The notes: a model not told the origin generated them from the sequence alone. A stretch of DNA of 64,000 nucleotides from Lithodes maja (GCA_037953745.1 JBAKBP010003158.1:62001-126000); one strand, 5' to 3'; shown: positions 41,541-53,138, numbered from the stretch's first letter. Program-made: numbers and translations.

Positions 41541-43222
41541 GCCAATATAAAACTATGCTGTTGTTGTATTTCCTCCCCGGCGATCTTTTACAAAGAAGTG
41601 GGGATAGGAACAATTGGGGTTAACTTTTAAGCTTTAAATTGCCCGGCGGGTGTAACCTGGAAGGGTGGGATGACCGAATTTGCAAAATTCAGTTTAGTTG
41701 ACCAGACAATTGAGGGATGCATTGTGTATCGCCTCCTTCAACATACGGCGCTTTAGGGCACGATTGGGGTTAACGTTTTTTAAACTAATATTCACACCCG
41801 GCGGGTGCTCCTTGGAAGGGTGGGAATAACGAATTTACAATTCAGTTAGTTAACCAGACAATTGAGGGATACATTTTGTATCGCCGCCTTCAACATACGG
41901 CGATCTAAAAAGATACTTCGGGAGAAGTTAGATCTCGTATATTTGTCAGGCTTCCCAGTTTTTCATCTACGAGATAATTCGGGGGCCGGCGTCTTTTTTA
42001 GTTTTTTTTTTCCAAAATTGAATCTTGAAACAAACACCACCGGAAAGACTTAATCTGTTATAAACGCCATGCTGGTCTTTATATATTATGTCAGAGGGTA
42101 TTCATAAATCTTTTGGACAAATTAAGATATTCTGATATCTTTTACTTAGGAAACCCCACCGCGTAGCGAGCTGTAGTCGTTGAGTATTACGTCTCGTTAC
42201 CCGGCGGGTTATTTAACACTTGTGTGCGAACATGATTGGGTTAACCTTATGAGCATTAATTCCTGGAAATTTTATTTTTTTCCAGAGCTGGGTCCCGGCG
42301 GGTCTATGCAGAACCTGGAGTAAGTTTCCCACCAGTCTCTGTCATGGCTACCTTTGCACCGGTTTTTGCTTTATGCATTACGCCCTCCTGTTCAGGTATC
42401 CCTATTTTTGCGCACACCCTTTGTATAAAATATGTTAAAATGTCTCGTTTGGTGTGGGTTACCTTTCCGGCGTTTTTCTCGTTGCTCCGAGAACACCGTT
42501 TTTGTTTACCGAGTTTTAGTCAGGATGGCTAAAATAGGTAAGTTACCCCGACGAGTTTGGTCGCTTGAGGGCTCATCTGAAACTGCGTTTTCTGTGGTCG
42601 AGCCTGGGATCAGGCTTCCTGTGTTATTCATTGCTTTATGCATTACGCCCTCCTGTAATGTCTCGTTTAGTGTGGGTTACCTTTCCGGCGTTTTTCTCGT
42701 TGCTCCGAGAACACCGTTTTTGTTTACCGAGTTTTAGTCAGGATGGCTAAAATAGGTAAGTTACCCCGACGAGTTTGGTCGCTTGAGGGCTCATCAGAAA
42801 CTGCGTTTTCTATGGTCGAGCCTGGGATCAGGCTTCCTGGGTTATTCCCGTCGAGGGGGGCTCCACACAGTTATCTAGGTGATCATGCTGACACCTGTTG
42901 GACATGGTTTTCTCTGCTTTTCAAAGCCATTGAAACAATGCTGTCTGTTTGTTTGGTCTTTCCCTCCCGGCGACCTTTTTACAAAGAGGTCGGGGGCAGG
43001 TATAATTGGTTTGACATTGCATATAAAACCCGGCGGTTGTACCTTCGGGTGGTTATATTAACGGATTTGCGATTCGCGATAATTTGCCAAACAATTGATC
43101 GATACAATAGGGTATCATGGCCTTCAAGACGGCGATCTATGAGGGCTTCTGGGAGAAGCCGGATTAGAGATTAAGATAGGCTTAGACTTTTTATGGGATA
43201 AAAAGATGCTTGAATCTTACTA
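41541..43222 (+). repeat. DIRS D leader array, unit 2
   Basis: 1682 bp, head-to-tail with unit 1 through the junction CTTACTAG-CCAATATA. It is almost identical to unit 3. Confidence 0.92.
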
Positions 43223-44901
43223 GCCAATATAAAACTATGCTGTTGTTGTATTTCCTCCCCGGCGATCTTTTACAAAGAAGTGGGGATAGGAACAATTGGG
43301 GTTAACTTTTAAGCTTTAAATTGCCCGGCGGGTGTAACCTGGAAGGGTGGGATGACCGAATTTGCAAAATTCAGTTTAGTTGACCAGACAATTGAGGGAT
43401 GCATTGTGTATCGCCTCCTTCAACATACGGCGCTTTAGGGCACGATTGGGGTTAACGTTTTTTAAACTAATATTCACACCCGGCGGGTGCTCCTTGGAAG
43501 GGTGGGAATAACGAATTTACAATTCAGTTAGTTAACCAGACAATTGAGGATACATTTTGTATCGCCGCCTTCAACATACGGCGATCTAAAAAGATACTTC
43601 GGGAGAAGTTAGATCTCGTATATTTGTCAGGCTTCCCAGTTTTTCATCTACGAGATAATTCGGGGGCCGGCGTCTTTTTTAGTTTTTTTTTTCCAAAATT
43701 GAATCTTGAAACAAACACCACCGGAAAGACTTAATCTGTTATAAACGCCATGCTGGTCTTTATATATTATGTCAGAGGGTATTCATAAATCTTTTGGACA
43801 AATTAAGATATTCTGATATCTTTTACTTAGGAAACCCCACCGCGTAGCGAGCTGTAGTCGTTGAGTATTACGTCTCGTTACCCGGCGGGTTATTTAACAC
43901 TTGTGTGCGAACATGATTGGGTTAACCTTATGAGCATTAATTCCTGGAAATTTTATTTTTTTCCAGAGCTGGGTCCCGGCGGGTCTATGCAGAACCTGGA
44001 GTAAGTTTCCCACCAGTCTCTGTCATGGCTACCTTTGCCCCGGTTTTTGCTTTATGCATTACGCCCTCCTGTTCAGGTATCCCTATTTTTGCGCACACCC
44101 TTTGTATAAAATGTGTTAAAATGTCTCGTTTGGTGTGGGTTTCCTTTCGGCGTTTTTCTCGTTGCTCCGAGAACACCGTTTTTGTTTACCGAGTTTTAGT
44201 CAGGATGGCTAAAATAGGTAAGTTACCCCGACGAGTTTGGTCGCTTGAGGGCTCATCTGAAACTGCGTTTTCTGTGGTCGAGCCTGGGATCAGGCTTCCT
44301 GTGTTATTCATTGCTTTATGCATTACACCCTCCTGTAATGTCTCGTTTAGTGGGGGTTACCTTTCGGCGTTTTTCTCGTTGCTCCGAGAACACCGTTTTT
44401 GTTTACCGAGTTTTAGTCAGGATGGCTAAAATAGGTAAGTTACCCCGACGAGTTGGTCGCTTGAGGGCTCATCAGAAACTGCGTTTTCTATGGTCGAGCC
44501 TGGGATCAGGCTTCCTGGGTTATTCCCGTCGAGGGGGGCTCCACACAGTTATCTAGGTGATCATGCTGACACCTGTTGGACATGGTTTTCTCGGCTTTTC
44601 AAAGCCTTTGAAACAATGCTGTCTGTTTGTTTGGTCTTTCCCTCCCGGCGACCTTTTTACAAAGAGGTCGGGGGCAGGTATAATTGGTTTGACATTGCAT
44701 ATAAAACCCGGCGGTTGTACCTTCGGGTGGTTTATATTAACGGATTTGCGATTCGCGATAATTTGCCAAACAATTGATCGATACAATAGGGTATCATGGC
44801 CTTCAAGACGGCGATCTATGAGGGCTTCTGGGAGAAGCCGGATTAGAGATTAAGATAGGCTTAGACTTTTTATGGGATAAAAAGATGCTTGAATCTTACT
44901 A
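43223..44901 (+). repeat. DIRS D leader array, unit 3
   Basis: 1679 bp. Differs from unit 2 mainly by single-base losses in homopolymers (for example TTTCGGCG for TTTCCGGCG near 44147 and 44363), which may be sequencing errors. Confidence 0.92.
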
Positions 44902-46479
44902 GCCAATATAAAACTATGCTGTTGTTGTATTTCCTCCCCGGCGATCTTTTACAAAGAAGTGGGGATAGGAACAATTGGGGTTAACTTTTAAGCTTTAAAT
45001 TGCCCGGCGGGTGTAACCTGGAAGGGTGGGATGACCGAATTTGCAAAATTCAGTTTAGTTGACCAGACAATTGAGGGATGCATTGTGTATCGCCTCCTTC
45101 AACATACGGCGCTTTAGGGCACGATTGGGGTTAACGTTTTTTAAACTAATATTCACACCGGCGGGTGCTCCTTGGAAGGGTGGGAATAACGAATTTACAA
45201 TTCAGTTAGTTAACCAGACAATTGAGGGATACATTTTGTATCGCCGCCTTCAACATACGGCGATCTAAAAAGATACTTCGGGAGAAGTTAGATCTCGTAT
45301 ATTTGTCAGGCTTCCCAGTTTTTCATCTACGAGATAATTCGGGGGCCGGCGTCTTTTTAGTTTTTTTTTTCCAAAATTGAATCTTGAAACAAACACCACC
45401 GGAAAGACTTAATCTGTTATAAACGCCATGCTGGTCTTTATATATTATGTCAGAGGGTATTCATAAATCTTTTGGACAAATTAAGATATTCTGATATCTT
45501 TTACTTAGGAAACCCCACCGCGTAGCGAGCTGTAGTCGTTGAGTATTACGTCTCGTTACCCGGCGGGTTATTTAACACTTGTGTGCGAACATGATTGGGT
45601 TAACCTTATGAGCATTAATTCCTGGAAATTTTATTTTTTTCCAGAGCTGGGTCCCGGCGGGTCTATGCAGAACCTGGAGTAAGTTTCCCACCAGTCTCTG
45701 TCATGGCTACCTTTGCCCCGGTTTTTGCTTTATGCATTACGCCCTCCTGTTCAGGTATCCTATTTTTGCGCACACCCTTTGTATAAAATGTGTTAAAATG
45801 TCTCGTTTGGTGTGGGTTTCCTTTCCGGCGTTTTTCTCGTTGCTCCGAGAACACCGTTTTTGTTTACCGAGTTTTAGTCAGGATGGCTAAAATAGGTAAG
45901 TTACCCCGACGAGTTTGGTCGCTTGAGGGCTCATCTGAAACTGCGTTTTCTGTGGTCGAGCCTGGGATCAGGCTTCCTGTGTTATTCATTGCTTTATGCA
46001 TTACACCCTCCTGTAATGTCTCGTTAGTGGGGGTTACCTTTCGGCGTTTTTCTCGTTGCTCCGAGAACACCGTTTTTGTTTACCGAGTTTTAGTCAGGAT
46101 GGCTAAAATAGGTAAGTTACCCCGACGAGTTTGGTCGCTTGAGGGCTCATCAGAAACTGCGTTTTCTATGGTCGAGCCTGGATCAGGCTTCCTGGGTTAT
46201 TCCCGTCGAGGGGGGCTCCACACAGTTATCTAGGTGATCATGCTGACACCTGTTGGACATGGTTTTCTCGGCTTTTCAAAGCCTTTGAAACAATGCTGTC
46301 TGTTTGTTTGGTCTTTCCCTCCCGGCGACCTTTTTACAAAGAGGTCTGGGGCAGGTATAATTGGTTTGACATTGCATATAAAACCCGGCGGTTGTACCTT
46401 CGGGTGGTTATATTAATGGATTTGCGATTCGTGATAATTTGCCAAACAATTTATTGATACAATAGGGTATCACGGCCTT

Positions 46480-46969
46480 GGGCGGGTGCCCAACCCCGAA
46501 AGGAGTTGAAATAGGGGAGCTATCCCCCCGCCAAAGGCGGCTTTCTAGGGCCTTTCCTAGCTCATGCTGAGAAGATTGGATTCTAGTCATGTGGTGATGG
46601 GCTGGTCTATCAGAGTGAGAACTGAGCGATCTCTGCCATACCCATAGCTTACTCTGACTGTTCCTTTTACTTAAATATTTTCTAGATCTCAAGTGACGGC
46701 GTCTCTGAGCCAAAGTGTCACATTTTTCCTTTGCCCCTCAACTTTCTCTTCATAATTGCTGAGGAACACAGGGCCCTGGGTGGGGCTTTGGTTTCCCGGG
46801 CGTTTCCGCGCCCTCCTCAGCTCCCCGCCATGGAGTGGCTTCGGTCACCCAGGCTTTATTGTGGTCGGCAAGGAGGGTTCTGTGGGGGCGCTCGGTTATG
46901 ACCTTGGCCTTGCTCGGGGCCTTGGGGCTGTTCGGCCAGGCAGCTTGGGGAACAACAACAACAACAACA
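46480..46969 (+). mobile_element. 490-bp retroposon with (CAA)n tail
   Basis: Flanked by an 8-bp duplication ACGGCCTT (46472-46479 and 46970-46977). It starts GGGCGGGTGCCCAACCCC and ends in about six CAA repeats. No open frame with domain similarity and no clear pol III boxes, so it may be a SINE of unusual origin or the 3' end of an unidentified LINE. An inverted pair CCCCGCCAAAGGCGG sits near its 5' end (about 46528). Confidence 0.75.
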
Positions 46970-47261
46970 ACGGCCTTCAAGACGGCGATCTATGAGGGCT
47001 TCTGGGATTATTATTATTATTATTATATGAGATGCCGAAGTCTCCAACCAGGGTGCAGAAACACCATCAAGATCAATCCACACAAAACACCCGGAGGCAC
47101 TGGAGAGAGACTATGGCAACTTAGGAAAAAATAAAAACATACACTGTATACTGTACTGTACATATACACATATTAAACACAGATAACATATTATGCAGTG
47201 GAGGATATCAAGCTTAAATATAATACAATAAAATAGAATAAAATAAGTTTAAAAATTAGAA

Positions 47262-47623
47262 TTAATGCTGCAAAAAAGCATTAACTCTAGACTTTAAAAT
47301 GGAGATATTAGCTGAATTGACTAGCTCATTTGGCAACTTATTCCACAAGTCAACCATGGCCGGCACAAAACACCGTGAAAACTGTGTAGTAGAAAAATTA
47401 ACACGGCTCATGGCAAGAAAATTAAGATTGCTTGTGAATCTAGTTGCACGAGATCGGACATAGGGCCCAGCCAGAACCCCATGTAAGGGATGCTGAGGGT
47501 TGTTAAAAACTTTAAATAAAAGACTAAGGGCACCAACTTTACGTCGATGACACAGATCAAGAGACAAATTAGGTAGAATAAAACTGATGGAATTTTGCGA
47601 CCTGTCAAGCAACTTGAGATGGC
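47262..47623 (-). pseudogene. LINE-2 RT C-terminal end
   Basis: Encodes the last 117 or so residues of a LINE polyprotein (KLLDRSQNSISFILP, then LCHRRKVGALSLLFKVFN, and the common LINE ending WNKLPNELV). It ends at a stop at 47262. It continues the piece at 49365-49540. Confidence 0.85.
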
Positions 47624-49039
47624 ACCAACACTGTACCTGCTGAACTGAAGGAAGCTATTGTAACCCCTCTATTCAAGAAAGGAAATAAACTAGAAGTTGG
47701 TAACTACAGACCAGTTAGCATATTATGTATTGTATCTAAAATCCTTGAAAGAGCGGTATACACCCAAATTGAACACTACCTCAAACAAAATGATCTATTC
47801 TATAAGTTTCAATCAGGTTTCAGATGCATGTACTCGACAGACTCCTGTCTCATCCACTTAACGGATCACATTCGTAAAGAAATGTCTATAGGTAACTACA
47901 CCGGTATGGTTCTTCTTGATCTACAAAAAGCGTTTGACACAGTAGACCATGATATCCTATGTAATAAACTACAAGCAATGGGCATAGGATCTGTGAACTG
48001 GTTTAAATCTTATCTTAGTGGTAGAACCCAAAGAGTCAAAATTGATGATAATATATCTGATCCTATGCCAATTAACTGTGGGGTCCCGCAGGGAAGCATC
48101 CTTGGTCCCTTACTCTTTCTCTGTTATGTGAACGACATGGAACTGAGCGTCTCATGTAAATTATTACTGTATGCAGACGACAGCGTGCTCCTGGTTTCAG
48201 GAAAAGACCCAATAAGTATTGCCGCTTCACTTTCCAAAGAACTAGAATCATGTAGTGAATGGCTAGTGGACAATAGACTATCTCTTCACCTGGGCAAGAC
48301 GGAAGCCATCTTATGTGGAACAAAACGCAAACTGAAAGACATTGTGGGCTTCTCGGTCAACTGTAATGATATTCCTATAACAACAGTGTCACAAGTTAAA
48401 TATCTCGGACTAAAACTGGACGCGAGTTTGTCAGGTGAAACAATTTTGGAATCTATCCTGAGTAAGTGTAGAGCACGTATAAAATACCTGTATAGACAGG
48501 TGGGATGCTTGCCCGCGGCGACCAAAAAGACCCTCTGCCAAGCGCTTGTTCAATGTCATTTTGACTATTCTGTGTCATCCTGGTACTCTGCATCATCTAA
48601 ATCAGCACAGCACAAACTTCAGGTCACTCAAAATAAAATGGTTAGGTTCATGCTGAACCTAGGACCCAGATCACATGTTGGCCAGGAACAACTTCAGTCA
48701 CTAGGTATGCTCAATGTCGCTGACAGGGCCAAACAAATCAGGCTCACTAATGCCTTCAAAATTTTCTATGACAGAGCTCCAGAGTACCTAAAGAATGATT
48801 TTGTTAAAGCAAATGAGAGGAGTGGACATAATACAAGAAACAGGATGTTTAATTTTAAGGTCCCGAGAATCCAAGGACAGGGTAAGCAAACATTCTTCTT
48901 CACCGCCATCAAAGACTGGAACGACCTACCCCAGTCAGTCCGTGAAAAGAGAACACTGTATTCCTTCAGACGTAGCCTGAAGGAACACCTGAACCGGACA
49001 GCTGCGAGAAGGGAGCACCAAGCTTATGTCTACTACTAA
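47624..49039 (+). CDS. LINE-3 reverse transcriptase, C-terminal part
   Basis: The frame is open from 47624, upstream of the first ATG at 47828. RT motifs are IVTPLFKKGNK, YRPVSILCIVSKILE, LLDLQKAFDTVDH, GVPQGSILGPLLF and the catalytic YADDSVLLV, followed by a thumb and the common ending WNDLPQSVRE. It stops at 49039. The style resembles CR1/L2- or Jockey-type LINEs; the (ATT)n tail favours an L2- or CR1-like group, which is inference. The missing N-terminus makes it inactive alone. Confidence 0.9.
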   Translation, partial: TNTVPAELKEAIVTPLFKKGNKLEVGNYRPVSILCIVSKILERAVYTQIEHYLKQNDLFYKFQSGFRCMYSTDSCLIHLTDHIRKEMSIGNYTGMVLLDLQKAFDTVDHDILCNKLQAMGIGSVNWFKSYLSGRTQRVKIDDNISDPMPINCGVPQGSILGPLLFLCYVNDMELSVSCKLLLYADDSVLLVSGKDPISIAASLSKELESCSEWLVDNRLSLHLGKTEAILCGTKRKLKDIVGFSVNCNDIPITTVSQVKYLGLKLDASLSGETILESILSKCRARIKYLYRQVGCLPAATKKTLCQALVQCHFDYSVSSWYSASSKSAQHKLQVTQNKMVRFMLNLGPRSHVGQEQLQSLGMLNVADRAKQIRLTNAFKIFYDRAPEYLKNDFVKANERSGHNTRNRMFNFKVPRIQGQGKQTFFFTAIKDWNDLPQSVREKRTLYSFRRSLKEHLNRTAARREHQAYVYY

Positions 49040-49364
49040 ATGCGACATAAGAGATAGACAAACCAAACTGAAATGATTACTGATTACGGATTACTGATAT
49101 TTACTATAGGATGTAAGGTATCTTAAAATAACCCCCTAGAAATACTTTTTCTAAAGTATCCATTTCTTTTTCCTCCCCTTTTTTCCCCAGCTAACCTAAT
49201 CCCACAAGGACCCCAATGGAAATACGCCTAACGGCCTTATTGGGCTATCCTTAGTTGGAATTATGCAAGGCTGGTACATGTCATATTTGTAACAAACTAT
49301 GTGGTACCAACTCTGTAAATTGCTAACTGAATAAATATTATTATTATTATTATTATTATTATTA
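47624..49364 (+). mobile_element. LINE-3 (5'-truncated, (ATT)n tail)
   Basis: Inserted inside LINE-2. It starts within the RT core and ends with a 3' UTR and (ATT)n (49337-49364). Its 3' end is shared with the short copy at 26307-26477 and with the SINE at 32706-32957. Confidence 0.9.
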
Positions 49365-49540
49365 GTCAGCTGCTGACAACCAGACAGGTGAGCAGTACTT
49401 GAAATGTGGCAAAATAAAAGCATAAAAAGACTTGATAACTGTGGCGTCACAAGCAAATGTTTTATAAACCTTGCGAAGCAGACCAATTTTTTGGGAAATG
49501 GAAGAGGAGAAAGAACGAATATGCTTTTCAAAAGTAAGTT
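49365..49540 (-). pseudogene. LINE-2 RT thumb region fragment
   Basis: Minus frame reads LTFEKHIRSFSSSISQK, LLRKVYKTFACDATV and FKYCSPVWLSAAD, typical of the region after the RT catalytic box. It is separated from its downstream part by LINE-3 and truncated on its 5' side at the DIRS junction. Confidence 0.85.
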
Positions 49541-49610
49541 TGGGAGAAGCCGGATTAGAGCTTAAGATAGGCTTAGACTTTTTATGGGATAACAAGATGC
49601 TTGAATCTTA

Positions 49611-50569
49611 CTAGTGTTTCAAGTGTAAAGGGATACTTGAAAGACTTCATCTTTAATAAAGATATGCTTCATCTTTATGAGGATTCAGAAGTTATGCTTA
49701 ATTCTTTTGGACAGGTAAAAGATATGCTGAAATCTTTAATAAGCCATTGAAACAATGCTGTTTGTGTGTTTAGTCTTTCCCTCCCAGCGACCTTTTTACA
49801 AAGAGGTCTGGGGCAGGTACAATTGGTTTGACATTGCATATAAAACCCGGCGGTTGTACCTTCGGGTGGTTATATTAACTGATTTGCAATTCGCGATAAT
49901 TTGCCATACAATAGGGTATCACAGCCTTCAAGACGGCGATCTATGAGGGCTTCTGGGAGAAGCCGGATTAGAGATTAAGATAGGCTTAGACTTTTTATGG
50001 GATAAAAAGATGCCGGAATCTTACTAGTGTTTCAAGTGTATAGGGATACTTGAAAGTCTTCAAAAGTAGTGGTGGAGTGCTACGGTTCGTTGACCGGCGG
50101 TTTTGTGGCACATATTTTGTACCATTTTTTGGGTGTAACCCTATGAGCATTAATCCCCGGAAATTTCTCTTTCCAGGGCGGAGTACCGGTGTTGCACCAG
50201 GTGACCAGGTAGTTCCCGGGGGGCGGGGTAGTTTTCCCCCAGTCTCTGTCGTGTCGGCACTTGAACCTCTCATTGCTGTATGTTCAACGCCGTTAAGCTC
50301 AGGTGTCCCTATCTTATTTTTGTTTGTTAATGAAATAATTTAATAGCTGAATCATAATAAACATATATATTTTCTATGATTATATTATGATAATATTGTG
50401 TTTATTTATAGTAATTTATTTTAATACAATTAAATATATATTAAATTAATTAGTATACTTTATGATTTTGCTCACCAGCTCTGCTTTCAATGTGTTAATG
50501 AGCTATGGGAGCTTTTAATTATCATAAACCTTTACGGGACTCGGACGAGGGCTCCCATTCAGAGAGTAT
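49611..50569 (+). other. DIRS D distal leader
   Basis: Single-copy leader after the array, matching 26690-27745 in C. It has CCCGGCGG modules, an ACCGGCGGTTTTG block, and the shared AT-rich stretch 50335-50465. A start-of-gag block is present with GTG in place of ATG (GTCTCTGTCGTGTC, about 50245). Confidence 0.65.
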
Positions 50570-51345
50570 ACCGAGCTCGCAAGCGAGGGACAGCCACAGC
50601 CAAGGTGTATGGCGATACTCACAGTCCTGGCAGGACAGCACACATCCCTTTGTGACTCAACTAGTGCTGACGTCCACCGGGATGCCGATGTACCATCTTC
50701 TATCCCAGTTTTAACATGGCAACATGTGGAGGTCCTGGCTTCGGCGGGATCTTCCCATGATAGGCCAGACTTAACGGATGAAGAACAACGATCTCTGGTC
50801 TCAGAGATGGAGGTTGAAGAGTCCAGTCACCTTCTAGGCGACTCTCAGGGTACTGTCGAATCTCCACGGAGTTCGTCATCGGCTAGGTATGTACCGGCGG
50901 AAGAGATTGATGGACTACTATTGAATGCACTTAATAGGTTCTTTGGCCCTACGCCGGAAACTCCTTTTGATACGGGAGATCCCGCGATGTCGACGATTGT
51001 GCGACCTCTGGCTACATCCTTTGCTTTAGCTAAAATACCTAACCATCCTCTTCTGTCAGATCCAATTTCCAATGTGCCAGGCACAGCAGCTCTCACTACC
51101 TCCACTGTGCGAGTCTTATCAGACATATCTCCCCCTCCTTTAGACAAGGCGCCAGTTAAAAAACAGGAGCTATGCCTCTTTTAAACGGGCCGGATGAGTC
51201 AGGGGTAGCAATGTTACGGAAATGTTTAGGATGTTCATATTAAGGACATTCCAGGTTCTTATAACCATGACTTATTCTTCCCACCAAATCCCTCCAGAAC
51301 GCCATTCTTGGTTCTCTCTTCAGGTTTTTGGTGCCGGCGGAGTCC
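50570..51345 (+). pseudogene. DIRS D gag remnant
   Basis: Middle part of gag: GVWRYSQSW, ADVHRDADVPSSIP, EEIDGLLLNALNRFFG and PPPLDKAPVKKQ all match E between about 58380 and 58950. Frame breaks occur near 50640 and 51180. Near 51345, after AGGVPSA, the sequence jumps to the recombinase N-terminal region, deleting the gag end, RT and RNase H. Confidence 0.8.
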
Positions 51346-52297
51346 CCTCTGCTTGGCTGCCACCCCCCACAATTGGCACCCTAGAAACCTCGCAGACTTG
51401 TTCATTATGGACATTCAGGAGGCCAAGTGGCTAGCACCATATGGTAGCGACGTGACCAAGATATTCACGAATCAATATACCCAGTCTACAAAGCGACAGT
51501 TTCAATCGCATTGGCAAGCTTTTACGTCTCGGATTCTTAGAACAAAAACAAACTGTGCCCTCGGTGGCGTTGGCTGTTAATTATTTAATTTATCTGTTCA
51601 TGCAGAAACATTTATCTGAAAGTGATTTATGTGGGCAGGTTTTAAACTCCGCCCACCTCCCCGTCAGCTCAGGCCTACATGGTCTCTGGACGAAGCATCG
51701 TCGTTATTCTCGTTCCCGTATGTACCAAAGACTGCAGATTTTACAAAAGGGCAGTATTCCTTATGGCTTTGGCTACCGGGAACAGAGTATCTGAGCTGGC
51801 GGCGATGAGCAACGCACCTAATTGCCTCAGGTTTGATAGGCTTCATGAGGGTATTCACATTGCACCTTCCCCAGGATTCATAGCCAAGATTGAGCACAGT
51901 GAACACGTGTTTTCAGAGTTCACGGTGCCGGCGTTAAAAAGGGGAAAGGTGCACCATCTTTTTTGGCCCAGTGCAAGCTCTAACCAAATATTTAAGAGTG
52001 GCACCTCTAAATCACCAGGGTGCTTTATGGGTCGCAAGTCCGGGTGAACACTTGATGGAGCGTACACTGGCTTCTCTCTTGGTCGAGGACTTTAAAGAGA
52101 AGAATCCCGGCGTTGTGGGTAAGACCCACGATTTACGCAAGGGGACAGCCTCTTTACGTTTCCTTAATAATCTTTCGGTGGAAGTTATTAAGTCCACACA
52201 GTTGTGGGCCTCTAATCAGGAGTTTTTGCCTCGATTCCTTTCAGTAGCTCTGGACAAACCTTCCTTGCCATGTATAGCTTTACGGCAGAGGGTCTAG
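51346..52297 (+). pseudogene. DIRS D tyrosine recombinase, catalytic Tyr lost
   Basis: N-terminal domain starts NLADLFIMDIQEAKW. Breaks include a 1-nt insertion near 51547 (AAAAACAAAC), the deletion near 51620 shared with C, and a 1-nt insertion near 51966. The arginine box (TGNRVSELAAMS) and HDLRKGTASLRF are kept, but the tyrosine nucleophile is phenylalanine (FLPRFLSVAL where C has LPLYLSVAL and B has TRYLSLAL). Ends LRQRV at 52297. Confidence 0.87.
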
Positions 52298-52988
52298 GTG
52301 GCCCTTTTAGTCACGTTTTGTTTAATTTCAAGAAAAAGGGGGGGGAGGGTGCAGTCAGTGTGACATAGGACACCCTAGACCCCTCCGGAGTATGTGTTCG
52401 GAACATACGAGCTGTGATACTGGTTGTAGGCATTGTATTATAAAATTGCTCTGTAGTATTCATTGCAGGAAATTGTGCTAAAGGCCAATAATAGTGTTAC
52501 AACAATTCTTGTAAGTAGCTTTGGCTGTGAAGCAATAGATTTTTGAGAAATCTCGGTAGTTGCAACTATGACTTTTACTTTTGAAGTAATTACTTCTGCA
52601 TAAGTACACGAGTTCAGTACTTCTACGAATGTACAAGAATTAATTTGTTTGGTTATATTTTTAGGAATATATCCACTAGTTAATGGGGTTTATATGTGCA
52701 CATGATTGTAAACTTATAAGTTTTTAGTTTTCACCACTTACTTTAAGTGGGGTGCCTTCTTAACTAGCAGATCGGTGCACAGAGTCTCAGAGTTAACCCT
52801 TTTTCAAGCAGGCTTCTTTGAAGCACGCTCCTGCTTGTACCCCTTTTTGAAGATTTAGGCTGTATAAAGTTTATGCACCTGAATATCTCTTTTTTTTTAC
52901 AAAAGTAAGAATACTATGTGGTTGTTTGATTATCTGCTTTTCTAGAGTTATGATATGATTACGAATGTCCCCCTCCAGTCTTAGAAAT
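52298..52988 (+). other. DIRS D 3' untranslated region
   Basis: Starts with the purine run AAAAAGGGGGGGGAGGG (about 52333-52349). The rest follows C closely. No coding signal. Confidence 0.7.
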
Positions 52989-53096
52989 CAGGCATGTTCG
53001 TCAATGATGGAGCGGCCACTAATAAATTATAGGTTTGACTCCTGTAAGGAGATAAAGAAAACCTAATATTTAGTAGTGGCCCCGTAATCATTGACG
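52989..53096 (+). repeat. Internal complementary region of DIRS D
   Basis: Its core GGCCACTAATAAATTATAGG is the complement of the joined right end (CCTATAATT) and left end (TTATTAGTGGCC). The left half pairs with 38556-38590 and the right half with 54017-54090. Confidence 0.9.
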
Positions 53097-53138
53097 ACTG
53101 GGGCCCTCCCGACCATCCCCTTCCCATTCGTTGATGTA

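Larger units (their letters stand above)
47008..49540 (-). mobile_element. LINE-2, 3' part with (TAA)n tail, interrupted by LINE-3
   Basis: Minus-strand LINE flanked by TGGGA (47003-47007 and 49541-49545). Its tail is the TTA run at 47008-47024. The ORF 3' half is in two pieces, 49540-49365 and 47623-47262. LINE-3 (47624-49364) sits between them in the opposite orientation. Confidence 0.88.
44902..49610 (+). repeat. DIRS D leader array, unit 4, split by two insertions
   Basis: The unit runs 44902-46479, resumes 46970-47007 after the (CAA)n-tailed element, and finishes 49541-49610 after LINE-2. Without the insertions it is about 1.68 kb. After its CTTACTAG end the sequence passes into single-copy leader (TGTTTCAAGTGTAAAGG), which marks the true downstream edge of the duplication. 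Confidence 0.88.

Noticed and set aside
40662..46233. Many short, repeated 60-150-residue ORFs
   Set aside because: They are products of tandem duplication of the DIRS leader; frames change between units and are not conserved in E, except the short gag start block.
39858..46479. CRISPR array or virus-like direct-repeat array
   Set aside because: Units are 1.68 kb, head to tail, without spacers, in a eukaryotic retroelement.
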